Shown here in pieces: positions 22,081 to 34,304 of a stretch of 64,000 bases of DNA (positions within the stretch are counted from its first letter, which is position 1; the number at the start of each line of letters is the position of its first letter). Under the pieces are notes generated by a model, which was given only the letters and a program-made list of their open reading frames with translations, had not been told where the DNA came from and searched no databases. A program made the translations under genes and the position numbers. This DNA is from Oreohelix idahoensis (lineage: Eukaryota > Mollusca > Gastropoda > Stylommatophora > Oreohelicidae). The stretch covers positions 1 through 64,000 of the forward strand of contig JAMPIV010010591.1 in the NCBI GenBank assembly GCA_024509875.1. Reading direction: 5' to 3'.

Positions 22081-23312
22081 ATCTGTCCATGACCTCAATA
22101 AGGCTTCCAATGGACCTTTTATTGGCCTGCCAAACAACAATGTTGCCGGTTCCATTCCTGTTGAGTCATGAGGGACTTTCCGGTAAGCAAAGAGAGCTGC
22201 GGGCATGAATTGATCCCATGTATCAGGTTTCTCATGTGCGAACTTTCTCAGGATGGAGATAAGTGTCCCGTTGAATCTTTCCATCTGGCCGTTCTCTTGG
22301 GGGTGGTACGGACTACAATGAAAGTGCTTGGCTTGGAAGATCCTGAAAACTACCTCTGTTAGTCTCCCCTTGAACTGTGATCCATTATCAGTCAAGATTT
22401 GGTGAGGGAAACCTAACCTAGTGAATATAGTGAGTAATGCCTCTGCCACATGTTTCGAGTCAATCGATGACAGGGCTACCGCCTCTCCCCACATACAGCA
22501 AGTGTCCACCAGAGTAAGGATGTAACTGTTCTTCCTCTTGGTACGTGTGAGAGGTCCCACAATATCCACTGCAACTCTTTCAAAAGGGGGTTCCCACGAT
22601 TGGCATCTCCCCTAGAGTTGCAGGTGCAGTCCAATGCTTTGGAGCTACCCTTTGACATTCTGGGCAGGATTTGACATATCTCTTCATATCTTCCATCATT
22701 CCTGGCCAGAAATAATGACAAGCTATACGCTGTCCTGTTGCGCTAATCCCCATGTGACCACTGAACGGGATAGCATGTCCTAACTCCATCACCTTTTCCC
22801 TATATGAAGTGGGAAGTACCAGCTGTCCGTGACCATTTGAACCAGTTCCGGCCTTCCTATACATGAGTTTGTTCTTCATATAAAATTCTCCTTTGTTAGG
22901 AGAGGTATGGCATTTCGGGAATTTCTTTAAACACGGCTTGAGTGACCTATCCTCAGCCTGTGCCTTTCTCATCTCCTCTGGATGAGTATTTATTGGGTTA
23001 TCTTCCTCCTTCCTCGTCTGTGATCTGGTCTGTACTGTTGCCAACATCACAGGTCTTTTGGGAGTTCCCAAGAAGACATACCTACTCCCCAATATTAGAG
23101 GGTAGATTGGTTCGTTTATCACTGCTGCTGTAATCACTCCTTTCACATAGCGAGTTTTTACACTTATTCTGGCAATGGGAAGTGTCATAGTTGCTACCTC
23201 CTTGGTTGCGGCTTAGATCTCCACTGTTTCTGTGGTATATTGATCTGGGCACACCAGGTGAGAACTTACGACTGAATCAAAATCCAATCCAGTATCATAA
23301 AGGCACCTTGTG
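22081..23312 (-). pseudogene. Protease-integrase of the Gmr1-like element
   Basis: The protease active site reads YDTGLDFDSVV (DTG codons at 23288-23296). It is followed, after one stop, by its C-terminal half with YPLILGSRYVF. The same 202-codon frame (22580-23188) then enters the integrase His/Cys domain: HAIPFSGHMG, FWPGMMEDMKRY and SCPEC. After a shift near 22575 the catalytic core follows with MDIVGPL, LTDNGSQFKG and NGQMERFNGTL. By count the second Asp and the Glu are 35 residues apart, as in retroviral-type integrases. Finding PR and the IN zinc domain in one frame is direct evidence that RT does not lie between them. Confidence 0.88.
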
Positions 23313-24737
23313 GTGACCCCATTACATACTACGTTTTCACATACAGGGGGATGGTAAGGTTCCTGCTGTCCAGTAGGCTTTTCCTTTTTTCCCTTGTTTA
23401 CTGTTTTAAGGCATGCAGCGTTGTGAGGAGGGTTATTTTTCTTCCTAGTCTTTGGTATAATGGTTATTCATCTTACAAATTTTGCAATATTTACCATCAG
23501 ATCTGTAAGGTTTCCTTTTATTGAATGGCCGGTCATTGAACTGTGGGTTTCTATCTCTATGGTCGAATCTTGGCCTATCAAAGTTGGGCTTACCTCGGTT
23601 TCCCTGATCTCTATTATCTAATTTATTTGAGTTTTGTCGGGCTTTATTGTTATCTATATGTTTCGTTCTTGCGCCAGCTACTTCTGCCTGGGCCGCCTGA
23701 TACCTCTCAGTGACATTAAGTACCTCACCCAACCTCTCTGCACCTTGTTCCATGAGAAACTTTTTCAGGTCTGGAGCCATGGACTCTCTCAATTACTCTA
23801 TCATGATCATCTCTTTAAGATCTTGGGTTTTCCCCAGAGCAGTCCATTTCTCCAAATAGGTTTCCAATCTGGCAAAGAATTGGTTGTATGTCTCCCCAGA
23901 CAAAAGCTTGGCTTTTCTAAACCTCTTTCTATAAAACTCACCATTTTTCTCGTATCTAATCAAAAGAGTCTGTTTTAACATGTCATAGTTGTCTTGGTCA
24001 TCCCTGCTCATTTTTGCAAAAACTTCATAAGATGCTCCCCTAAGACCCTGGAATAACTTTAGACTCCACCTTTCTTTTTCTAACCCATAGGTTGTAGCTA
24101 AAATCTCGAATCTACTTAAATATGACTCTATGTCATCCTCCCTTTCAACAAATGACCTAAATGAAACCCCATGGCTGAGTTAGAGGCCCCCTGACTGGCA
24201 GTAGCATCAGAGGTAGATGGGCAGTGACCATTTTCAGGAGCATGGCCTTGCAATTCCAACTCCCTTAGTCGTAGCTCGTGCTCCCTCTGTAATCTCTTAT
24301 CTTCTGCTTCCCTTTCTAATCTTTTATCTTCTGCTTCCCTTTCTAATCTTTTATCTTTTGCTTCCCTTTCTACAGCCAATCTCTTTTCTTCTCTTTCTGC
24401 CTCCCGTTCTGCAGCCAATCTCTTTTCTTCTCTTTCTGCCTCCCGTTTCTTAGCCCCGGCCTCCAATTTCTTTTCTTCAAATTGGAGCCGTTTAATCTCA
24501 GCCTCCCTATCTGCCTCTAATGCCCTTGCGTCTTTGTCAGCCTCAATTTGTAATCTTTTAATGTCTTTATCTGCTTCAATCTGTAATCTTCTTTCTGCTT
24601 CTAACTTCCTATCTTCTTGTTCAATAAATTTATCACACTCTGAGGTTACATACTGGAGCAGCTCTGGCCCATCCATGCCCATCTCTCTAGCAGTCTGCAC
24701 AGCAGCAGATCAAAATTTGGCCAAGTGTGCCATCTGA
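23313..24737 (-). pseudogene. Gag of the Gmr1-like element with long coiled coil
   Basis: From the N-terminus, a segment of about 100 residues is made of Glu/Lys/Arg/Ala heptads (repeats of EREAEDKRL), a strong coiled coil. A capsid-like helical domain follows with RDDQDNYDMLKQTLLIRY, a pattern also present in the plus-strand relative (GSSNQDNYDMLKKALLERF). A basic Asn/Arg/Asp-rich tail ends in the zinc-knuckle start CKICKMNNHYTKD, whose last Cys is replaced by a stop. Frame breaks lie near 24125 and 23793. Gag would assemble the particle; this copy cannot. Confidence 0.8.
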
Positions 24738-26544
24738 TCAATTCTAAAATGTTCTAAATCTATTACTATACTAAGTACAACTCTAATTAATTTATTCCAG
24801 GCTCTGACAATTCATCAATTTCCCAAATCTTGGGTAATATTAATAATGGGGATTCCCTGGGTTAAATAGAAATGATGTTAATAATGCTAAATCCCAGAAC
24901 TGGACCTCAATTTATGTAGTAATGTTATGAGAATTTAAAAATTATGGAATGAGCTTCCCAATATATGTAGCAAGTTTAATTTGCTGGAGAGGTTAAGATG
25001 TTATAAAGAAAAAGAAAGATTGCTGTGTATGTGTCAACCATGTGAGGTCAAGCTATGTAAGACCCTGAGTCTAATAGTTGATGAAGGTGATGATGAATTC
25101 TCAGGGTACCTAACGCTACCTCTCTAGATCTCCCACGGTGCTGTATTTTATTTCTAGTGTGTGATGTTTGATGTGGCTAGTGTCTAGGGAATGAAATGAA
25201 ATGATGGTACATGAAAACAACATAATATAACACACTAAGTAAAGTAATAAGTCTGTGGTTTAAGTTTGAACATTAATTTTTTTTTTCAATTTTATTCTGC
25301 CTGTCCTGCAAACTCTTTTGGACAGGTCTTTGAAACTGAGGAAAATATATCTTACAACTAATAATTAACTAAAGGGACTCTTTGTCCTCTAACGATAACT
25401 TATAATGTTCCTGTAGGTGTATTCACAACTGTTCAGTGATATATATATATATATAGTAGTGCGAGTCATTTATTTGAGAAGCTGTTGTTGTCATCACACC
25501 CCGATCATTATAGTTAATTTTAGGGAAATCAATTTATTCACAGATGAACTGTCAGAGTGCACATCACCTTAGATTTTGAATGTAGAGTCACTCGTATAAC
25601 ACTGCTGTGCATAGAATGTCAGCTCACAGAAACTTCTTCTGGCTAACAGCATACAGTAACACTTTCACTCGAGTCTTTTCTGTTTTCTTAGTTATTTCAT
25701 CAGGTTTCCTGTTACCGGCTGGTAACAGGAAATAAAATCCTGTAAACAAAAGATACCCTGGCCTTTTCATATCTGGAATATACTTCAATTAACTATTTAC
25801 TACATGCTATGATGGGGTCAGCCTCGTGTGCATACAAGTGCACCAGCCCCTACTTCATATGACTTCACATCCTACTGTAACCACACCTCAGGTCCATATG
25901 GCGGATACGCCACTGTCATTTTACATAGTTGCCTTCAATACAATTAAATGTAGTACACCTCTCCTTCTGTATGATTTTCTCTTCTTTTCATAAATGTAAA
26001 TGCTTTAGGCATGTTGATGAGTGTTCATGGAACACAGAGGCTTCCTAGTATGTTCTGATCTTATAATAATAATATTCATAACAATATGCAATATTCAAAC
26101 ACAATACAATTTGAGGACTCAATAATTTTTGCTCCCGGCATGTCCTTCACTTTTCCCAATAGCAGTATCTAGCTTTTGCCTTTTAATAATGCATATTAAT
26201 AAATAAATCATTCTTACCACAAATTCAATGAAATATAACACAAGTAACGATGACTGGTAAATATGGCACAAGTTTTTCTCTGCCGCTGTCCAGACTGTTT
26301 GACTTTTTATTTTAAAATCAACACTTCTGTTCTCATCTTCCCTTGGTACGTAAGAATTTTATTCAAATGGCCAAGAGCCTTGTAAGCTTTTGCTAATATC
26401 ATTTGGGCTGGCCAATGAAATCAAGCGACTACCAATTTTGACTTGAATTTGAAAAATCAAACCCCAAACATACTATGTGTTTCTTAGTCTGTTGGTCAGT
26501 CTGCCCATGCTATTACACTGCAAAATATGTATCGTTTTGGGCTA
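24738..26544. other. No gene recognised; possible LTR or leader of the Gmr1-like element
   Basis: No reading frame of note. The position upstream of gag predicts leader and 5' LTR, but I could not pair any part with the other end of the element. A TA run lies at 25439-25455. A perfect 12-bp-arm hairpin is at 25705-25732 (TTTCCTGTTACC, loop GGCT). A candidate LTR edge TGTAGTAATG at 24916 is only a guess. Confidence 0.5.
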
Positions 26545-27898
26545 ACATTTTCTACCTCTCCCTTCCTCCTAGCGTTAACCAATCAAATTTGAATCACTCC
26601 AATGACAACACACAACAGAAATGTAATCCAGTGGACTCTGACTAAGCAGTTGGATGATCTGGATTTTGCTGATGACTTGGCTCTTCTGTCCCATAACCGT
26701 AATCAGATGCAGGACAAATTGAAAACACTCGATGAGAGGTCACAGCAATTGGGTCTGAAAATACACAGGGAAAAGACAAAAATAATGAGAATAAATGCAG
26801 GTAATGATAACAGGGTTGAACTTGAAGAAACACCAATTCAAGATGTTGAATCATACACATATCTTGGCAGTAATATAGACAAAGTTGGAGGGACAGACAG
26901 CGATATCAAAATAAGAATACAAAAGGCAAGAGGAGCTTTCATTGCATTGGAAATATATGGAGATCAAGAGAAATAGGATCCAACACGAAAATAAGAATCT
27001 TCAACTCAAATGTGAAGTCAGTCCTATTGTATGGCTCGGAGACATGGAGAACAACAAAGACAACAACCAAAAAGCTACAGACTTTCATAAATGGGTGCTT
27101 GCGTAGAATAGAGGGATTAAAATGGTATGACAAGGTTACCAACGTGGAACTGATGACAAGAACTAGACAAGTGCCAGTGGAACAAGAGATGAGAAGAAGA
27201 CGATGGCGATGGATAGGATACACACTGAGGAAACCTGTTGATAGCATTACAAGGCAGTCCTTGTTCTGGAACCCCCAGGGCAAGAGAGGCAGAGGAAGAC
27301 CAAGAAGTACATGGAGAAGAGAGTTGGAAACAGAGGTGAAAATGATGAGGAGAACATGGAAAGAACTTGAGATGATGGCACGGGACAGGAGGACTTGGCA
27401 TGTGTTTGTTGAAGGCCTATGCTCCTTTGGGAGTGGAGGGTTATGAATGAATGAATGAATGCCTCTTTTCAAAATTGCGTCCCAAATATGTTACCAATAA
27501 ATTGAGCAAGAACAAGAGTCTGTCTGTTTCACTGTTCGAAAATATATAGTATTTTTTACAATATCTTGGTTATTACTCGTGCGATTTTTTATATTGAACC
27601 ATATTATTTATCAGAAGACTATGCCCTACCAGTCTATATAATTTTTATGCTAAGCTTTCTTGCCGTTCTCATTTCAGTATTTCTTTATGCATATTGGGTT
27701 TTCTTTTCTGAACTACCCTATTAATAAACTCTATCTTCACAGATTCATAAAATTGATTACAAGGACTATGGAGGATTTGTTATAAACAATAATATTAATT
27801 TTATCACCCCAACCATCCTTTTATATATCTGTGTATATCGAAAGTCATTTTGAGTTCCACTTTCAGTATCGGTCTACCCCACTTCCCCTTCTCTCAAT
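26545..27898. repeat. Dispersed repeat R1, copy 2 (interrupted)
   Basis: Matches 17228-17723 closely in two blocks, 26545-26604 and about 27466-27898. They are split by an 860-base non-LTR insertion and ended at 27898 by a second, different non-LTR fragment. Confidence 0.85.
26605..27464 (+). mobile_element. Non-LTR fragment N1, copy 1, inserted in R1
   Basis: The frame from 26602 carries IQWTLTKQLDDLDFADDLAL (RT catalytic region) and TYLGSNIDKVGGTDSDIK. After a one-base shift near 26950 the frame 27012-27446 shows SVLLYGSETW, RRRRWRWIGYTLRK and the Arg-rich PQGKRGRGRPRSTWRRE typical of the RT C-terminus. The 3' tail is (TGAA)n. Everything upstream of the FADD region is missing. The uninterrupted site is present at 17274-17289, so the junctions are exact to within the AATG shared by tail and target. 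Confidence 0.85.
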
Positions 27899-28805
27899 GA
27901 AAGAAAGGCCACCAGACCCCTCAACAACTAAAAACTTTGGCTCAAGAAATGATTGAAGAAAAGTACAACCCGAAGGAGTGGGCACACGCATACACAGATG
28001 GATCCGCTGAGGGGGCAGTAAAGAACGGTGGAGGGGGCATTTTTATAAGAGTCCTAAATAGAAAGATCATCCGAAAGGCCTTCCCAACTGGAAAGATCTC
28101 CAATTTTAGGGCAGAAGCTATGGCACTACTGCAAGCCCTGAAGATCCTCACCAGACCTGAACAGCAGCCACAAGCTAAGATAGTAATCTTCACTGACTGC
28201 AGATCATTACTTGAATCAGTACAAAACACCCGAAATGATAACATAATGAATGAAATCAGATCTGAGCTTAACATCATCCAAAGGTCATCAACCATTGCCC
28301 TTCAGTGGTTACCCGCCCATTGTGGAATTGCTGGTAATAAGAAAGCAGATGCTCTATCAAGAAGTGGCATTAAAATGGAACAATACAGTCACCCATTGCC
28401 TTATCGGGAAGCAAAAACCATCATCCACAACAAGTACAAAAATCAGTGGAAGGAGGAAGGGGATATATACAAAAGAGATGACCCAATCCACCATCTAAAC
28501 AGATACCAACAGACGACAATTTTCCGCCTGAGAACTGGTCACTGCAGACTACTTGGACATCTCTATCACCTCAGGATATCCCACACAAATGAATGCCCAT
28601 GTGGAACTGGTATCCAGACCCCAGAACACATTCTCCAGAACTGTCCAACCCATGATGAATTGTGACGTGTGACCTGGCCAAAGGGTGATGAGCTCCAGCA
28701 GAAGCTATGGGGCTGCCGCGCCGACCTGGAAATGGCTGTGGACTTCGTCCTGGCGACAGGCCTGCAGATTTAGCATGACTACAAACCGAATGCAGAAGAA
28801 GAAGA
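27899..28805 (+). mobile_element. 3' fragment of a non-LTR retrotransposon carrying RNase H
   Basis: Begins where R1 homology stops (after CTCTCAATG) and ends with a GAA-type tail near 28790-28805. It keeps only the RNase H and the terminal zinc-binding region. Confidence 0.75.
27937..28773 (+). pseudogene. RNase H domain and C-terminal CCHC of a non-LTR Pol
   Basis: RNase HI residues: AYTDGSAEGAVKNGGGG (first Asp), FRAEAMALLQAL (Glu), IFTDCRSLLESV (second Asp) and WLPAHCGIAGNKKADALS (last Asp region). The C-terminus has CPCGTGIQTPEHILQNCP, a zinc-binding cluster seen after RNase H in Jockey/I-superfamily elements. An in-frame TGA at 28663-28665 interrupts it, after which the same frame continues (RVTWPKGDELQQKLWG) to a natural stop at 28771. 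Without RT upstream it is a dead 5'-truncated copy. Confidence 0.85.
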
Positions 28806-28860
28806 ATACAGACCATAGAGATATATGTGTGAGGAGTGAATGCCGCACTTAAATTGAATG

Positions 28861-29129
28861 AAGTTGCTACCAGTACATTAGGATGACTGTACTACATATT
28901 CTAATGATGCAAGTATTTTGTACTATTGTTACTGATGTCCAGGACTATGCTGTTGAGGTTATATGTATGCAACTGTGACCCAGACTTCTGTCAAGTTATT
29001 CATTTGCGTGCGTACTGTCTTAAAGTGTCAGTCCAATTTATACACCAAACATTATACAGTAAGATGCTTACGAAATCTATCTCGTGACATCTACTTGGGA
29101 GCTCATTCTACTGGGAAATATCTTTAACA
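28861..29129. repeat. Repeat R2, copy 1; probable LTR fragment
   Basis: About 260 bases starting AAGTTGCTACCAG match 35077-35345 with few differences. The end TTTAACA followed by TAAGTGGTCGCC could be an LTR end and primer-binding region. The upstream part present in the other copy is missing here. Confidence 0.6.
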
Positions 29130-31476
29130 TAAGTGGTCGCCAGTGATTTAGGGGGTTCGCATAAGGAATTTTCTGAACCCAGGACTACTGCGGAGAATCA
29201 ACCAACCCACCCCGGAACCTTGAAGTACGGTACAACTTCAGAAATTCTTTGGACGATAAATGATGTGTTTTGACACTAGTGAAATTCATCTAAAAGATTT
29301 GTCTGCACGCTGCCAATTGACATAATATGCTCTCATCAGATATCAACATCACTACATTTGATTTTTATTTTGAAGTCAATGTAACTGAGTTCTAAAAGAC
29401 AGACGGTAATTTCTACATAGAGCTGATCTTCTACGGTCCTGAGTCAAGCCGGAAAAGTATATACAAAGTGCGTGACTTTCGGCCAATCAGCGTACAGCGG
29501 CCATGTTGTGACCCAATTATCGCTTAATTTACATGGTCCAGCTAGTCCTGTTTACTGACAGACACCCTGCTATGTGTACCCGGACAAGTCATCACAGTGG
29601 AATCTGCCTGAGGTAGCCTGTTGTTTAAGCGTTGCAGTGTTTGCATGCGACGTCTTTGACGGTGTGTACTGGCTCGTCCAAATTTATCAGAGAACTTGTT
29701 TGTACGTCACGTGTGTTGTGCTGTCAGTTTCATCATCAAGCCATCGGAAAGGAGAAGTGGAATAAACAACACATCTTGAACATCAGTCTACAGTCGAGAT
29801 CAACGAGACTAGCCTATCTGTATTAAAGATACATATTACTTGTTGTTAATTTGTATTAGAAACTGAACTGTGTGATTTGTGTATTTTTGTGCGTAGTATT
29901 TTTTCTTTCCCTTTTGTTGTGCTGCAATTTGTCCTGTTTCGTTTTTACTCATCAGTACTTTTAGTATAACTGACCTCTTCTTACTGTATTGTGTGTTCGT
30001 GTTTGTGTAAATTCTTCGTGTTAGTTTCTGCTTTGTATTCGGTACTGTGTACAGTATATTAAGGTATTATAGATTAATTAGTTAATTACAATCGTAAGCG
30101 TTTTCTTTAAGTTTAGTAGATAAGTATAGGAATTGTATTATAAATAGGCCTATACTGTATTCGTTTAATATTAATTGTAAAGCTTATTTGCTAGATCTTC
30201 TCCCTCATCTGTTACAGTTTATTGATTTATTATATTCGACTCTTTGTTAAGCCTTCGTAATTATTCGATGTTATACTACTATCAGCACTATTCTTCTGTC
30301 ATCTGGTAGAGACTATAGAAGCTTATGTTTATTCTTTTTCACTTTCACCCTTACATGACTTTCAAGTATCGACTTAGATATTTTAAGGGTATTTATTTCT
30401 TGTAAGTTTGTACTATTAGGATTAGTGTTAGTCTACATCATATTTAAGTGGTTCTAAATATGGTTATTAGTTTGATGTTTATGGCAATACTTTTGAGTAG
30501 TTATTTACATTGTTTTGTATCTTGTACAGAATGTGTGCGAGGTTGAACATCAGTGAGGCAAGCTTGCTATAGTGCCAGTGATATCAACACAGATATCCTT
30601 CAGCTGTAGATCTGCATTATCTTGGTAGAACCATAGACTGTAATCAAGACATACATAAGATAAGTCACAGTTTATGCCATTGTTGCACTTCTTTGTTCAA
30701 ATACCATTCTACTGACATTCCTGATGGTCATTCATTTGTATTCGTTGTTGTGTTAGCGTTTTCTTTTTGTGTTACTTGTTTATATATTATTAATACTTTT
30801 TTTCTTCATTAGAAAAAATTGGTATTAAACTATTCTGTAGGATTTTGTAAAATTAATTCCAGTGTATGGGAGGCCAAGTCTTGGAGAGACTCGGTGGCTA
30901 GTGCCCCGTGAAATTCTTTGAATATTTATTGGTATTCGCTGTTTCAGTTTGGTTTGTGTAATCATTGTTGCATAATTTAGTCTCTTTTGTCATGTTTACT
31001 TGTAGTTTTCTTGCGTTAATTTTCTACTACCGGTATCTTGTAAAAAAGTTCATTTCACAGTTCTATTGTTGTTGTTTGTATTGCAGGTGTTTATTATCCC
31101 CCACCTGTCGATTGTTGTTCGTTTGTTTATGATTTTAGTTTCACCGGTGTACTTCATTATTATCATCATTCACTGTGTTTTGGTCCTGGTTATTAGTTAC
31201 AAATAGTTTGTATGATTGCTATGTTGGAATCTAAGCATTGTAGGTATGATGGTCAGAATATATTGAGGATCAGTGTGTTCAGCTACACATGTCTTAGTCT
31301 GGACATAGGTGGATCTGATTATTATAAGTAATTGATTCTAGAGTTACTAGTTTATATTATCTTTAGAATTATTGTTGATTTGTTACCTATGTAGAGGTAT
31401 ATTAATACTGATAATTTGGTATTGTAGTTGTGATTACAATTTCTTATTTTGAGAGCTAGTCTGTAAATCTATAGTC
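29130..31476. other. No gene recognised
   Basis: T-rich on the plus strand, with many short frames and none supportable. By position it may be the leader of an LTR element whose LTR ends at 29129, but no Gag or Pol motif is visible. Confidence 0.5.
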
Positions 31477-31833
31477 ATGGCAGATTGTTCAAGAACAATT
31501 AGAAAAAGAAAGAAAAGAATAGCCTGAAGAGACTTTATTTTGGTAAAAGTGGATGATAAATACAAGCCACATAGAGCAAAGGTATATCTGATGGAGATTA
31601 AGGAAATAAGAGAATTTACAACTGGAAATACATTACCAGCAATTGATGAAAGCAAGAGACCAAAACTGAATCTAAAGAGGAAAGCTAATGTAGCTGATGG
31701 CATCATGAAAACTGAAACCAAAGAAGTCACTGTACAAACAGATAACTGTTGTGAAGACTGTTCAATCTCAGTTGGGAAAATGTCTAAACTGAATGTGGAT
31801 GAACCACAAAAGATTATCATCAGTGATGAGTGA
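31477..31833 (+). pseudogene. Short unrecognised coding remnant
   Basis: The frame from ATG 31477 starts MADCSRTIRKRKKRIA, hits a stop near 31525 and continues for 97 codons (YLMEIKEIREFTTGNTLP... ending IIISDE). The composition is charged and more protein-like than the flanks. I do not recognise a domain. It may be a Gag or accessory remnant of the surrounding LTR-type sequence, or a decayed retrogene. Confidence 0.3.
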
Positions 31834-31867
31834 GTTAGGAGTAAAGCTAACTTATATTCTATGGAAG

Positions 31868-32497
31868 TGTGATGGGGCCAAAAAGACACCCCGGAGGCCC
31901 CCCCCCTTTATTGTTCAGGGCAGATTTATCGCCCATATATTTTGTATGTGCGCGCAGCATTCTGGGATGTAGAAAGTCTTACGAGATAGAAAATATATTA
32001 CTTAGGCCATAATAACGCCTAAAGATTAGTTTTGGTTCATAGTTGTGTGTTATATTTGATAGTGGTGTTTTTGCTCTAGAAATAGTTGTGTATATTTGTG
32101 TTTTCATGCCTTCTAGAGCAAAATATCGCGAGTGTTGTTTAAGTAGCGCATTACTGCGTGCGCGGACTAAGTTGAGTGTTTAGGCTTAGCGGTATATATA
32201 AAGAAATAGCGAGCCAGCAGCGACTTTTTCCTAGTATCAGCCCACACGAGAGAGCAAACGACGAGGTGACCGGTGTAGGTAGCAGATGGACCAGAGCACA
32301 TTAGCAATCGGGCACTGTTGGGTGTTTTTGTTTTAATTGGTTTTGTTCGCTTTATTATTTGTTTAATGTTTGCTTCAGTGTGCTCTTAATGTCACTGAAT
32401 GGGTTGTAAAAATAAATACAGCCCCTGCCTCAGAATCAAGAGTTTTATTGTTGTTCGGGTCGGTGCGAGTGTGGAAAGAGAGTGATCACACATCACA
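31868..32497 (+). repeat. Probable solo LTR
   Basis: The 630-bp segment starts TGTGATG and ends CATCACA, a perfect 7-bp inverted pair of the TG...CA type. Inside are a TATA box (GGTATATATAAAG near 32192) and a poly(A) signal (AAATAAATA near 32414) in the right order. No target duplication is seen at these edges, so either the boundaries or the interpretation could be off by a few bases. Confidence 0.55.
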
Positions 32498-32660
32498 ATA
32501 TAATCACACAGATGGTATTTAAAGATTAGATGATGCATTCAAGGTGGATAGGGATAGGATATTAAATGAGTGTAAGGTTAATATTCAAGTTAAAGAGCAA
32601 CATTGCACGGTCCTGTCAGCTTGTTGGAAGGAGAAATGTAATGCTGTAAACAAGTTACTT

Positions 32661-33136
32661 TGTTAAAGTTCAAGCACTAGAAGAGCAATTTAAGGCTGCT
32701 AAACAAAGATTAGAGCAGGAAGCCGAAGCATTGAAAAATCAAGCTAAGTCTACGGAGGAGCGACAAGAGGCTGCACTTGATACAGATTCATCAGATTGGG
32801 AGAAGAAACCCTTAGATGCTCAAATGCAGTACAGGAGGGCGAAGATGAAGGAAGCATCCTCTGTTGCCAAGAACGCAGTACTTGAAGAGACTGAAGCTTC
32901 AAGGAAGGAACTGTGGAAGACTGATGGATGGTCTGAAAGGGAATTGTGCTGGTGTTACAGACCAGTTAGAGTTAATATTATCTTTAAATTTCAAAAACAG
33001 ATACGTGGATAAAGGTAAAGAACCATTGAAGTTATTAATGTTCAACGCCATCAAAAAGTTACCACCAGATAAGTGGGACATAAGTGATCTGTTTGCTCTA
33101 CTAAAGATAATGTGCTATTTGGAAATACTTTTATGA
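32661..33136 (+). pseudogene. Coiled-coil coding remnant, unrecognised
   Basis: The frame reads LEEQFKAAKQRLEQEAEALK followed by STEERQEAALDTD, a charged heptad-like segment. A shifted frame then has KLLMFNAIKKLPPDKWDISD. Its style resembles the Gag-like coiled coils elsewhere in the window, but I cannot name the family. Coding-like sequence appears to resume after the insertion at 33173-33358 (SWKRLVLVATQHERL near 33380). Confidence 0.35.
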
Positions 33137-33172
33137 TCGTGGTAGTGATGATGATGGATTCTAGATTGAAAA

Positions 33173-33358
33173 CAGTCTGCAGCAGTGCAGGCTGTCTGAG
33201 CGAGCACGGATCAAAATGGGAAGGCAAACCCGGTCCTTAAAAAATGCCGTGCAGAAGTCGGATGTGTCGACCGAAAGGTGCAGATATCACAGCTTAGGCG
33301 TAAACAGACACAACGCAACCACCGTCCTTTTCAGGGCGAACGAGGAAGAAGAAGAAGA
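33173..33358 (+). mobile_element. Short GAA-tailed retroposed insertion
   Basis: The 186-bp unit is flanked by AGATTGAAAA on both sides (33163-33172 and 33359-33368), a 10-bp target duplication. It ends in (GAA)n. It is either a SINE or the extreme 3' end of a truncated non-LTR element. No tRNA-type promoter boxes are evident. Confidence 0.75.
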
Positions 33359-33368
33359 AGATTGAAAA

Positions 33369-34304
33369 TAGTTTTGATGTTAGTTGGAAGAGATTGGTAC
33401 TTGTTGCAACTCAGCATGAGAGGTTAATTGTTACTGTGCATAGAACAAGGCTAAAAGCTATAACTTTCAAGAATGGAAATTTGACAGAGTGTATATAAAC
33501 AACAAATAGTGAACAGGTGTACAGTACAAGTCAGTAAAACTAGGTATTTTAGATTAACTTATTTCATTAACTAAAGTAGTAAAGCTTAATTGGGAGGTGC
33601 AGGGTGTAGTATCTAGGGCCGCTGATCACGAAGACATGAGAAATGGGTATATCATCCCTTAATTGATTATTTTGTCACCCCACTGGGAATGTTTAGTGGA
33701 ATGGGGTGGACATAGAAGGATATGTGATGTGGCATAATGTGATACAAATTGTCTAAGGCAAATGATTTTATTCTTGCCTAATTTTGTTTATCCATAGGAA
33801 AGTATGCTATGCCATGAGATACCAGTGTTGTTGGTGGAATTGCCTATCATTACAGCAGCTGATGGGTGGTCATCAGCAGGCTTGCTCACCGATACCTCTT
33901 CTTAGTGAGACATCAGTCCTTTACTCTGGTTTTGGAGCAGTAAAGACATGAATTTACAGATGGAATTCAGCATTTAGTATAGATGGGTTTATATTTATGA
34001 ATCACATTTGTGTTAGTTTGATAAGTTGCAAGTGTTAACTTATAATGTAATTATATTACTTAATGAACAGTGCTGATGTACCTTTTTGTTCACCAATGTA
34101 TTTTTGTATGGTGAATCCACTTATGATTTGGTTAATATACTTATGTATTGTCTTTTTGTTCCATCCCTCTTTTGTTGATTGATATGACTTAACATAGTGT
34201 AATTCTTTGTTGTAGATTTTAGAATTTCATCGACCCCACATTTTTGTCCCATGTAATGTTTAAAAAAAAAGAAATCATTTTTTTCCCCGGGGGTCGGTGT
34301 GATC
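33369..34304. other. No gene recognised; candidate LTR-element 3' region
   Basis: Only short frames, the first (near 33370-33500) possibly coding-derived. An A-run, T-run and CCCCGGGGG sequence lie just before the candidate LTR start at 34305. Confidence 0.4.

Noticed and set aside
24217..24453. Leu/Pro/Phe-rich membrane-like frame on the plus strand
   Set aside because: It is the complement of the Glu/Lys/Arg heptads encoding the Gag coiled coil on the minus strand.
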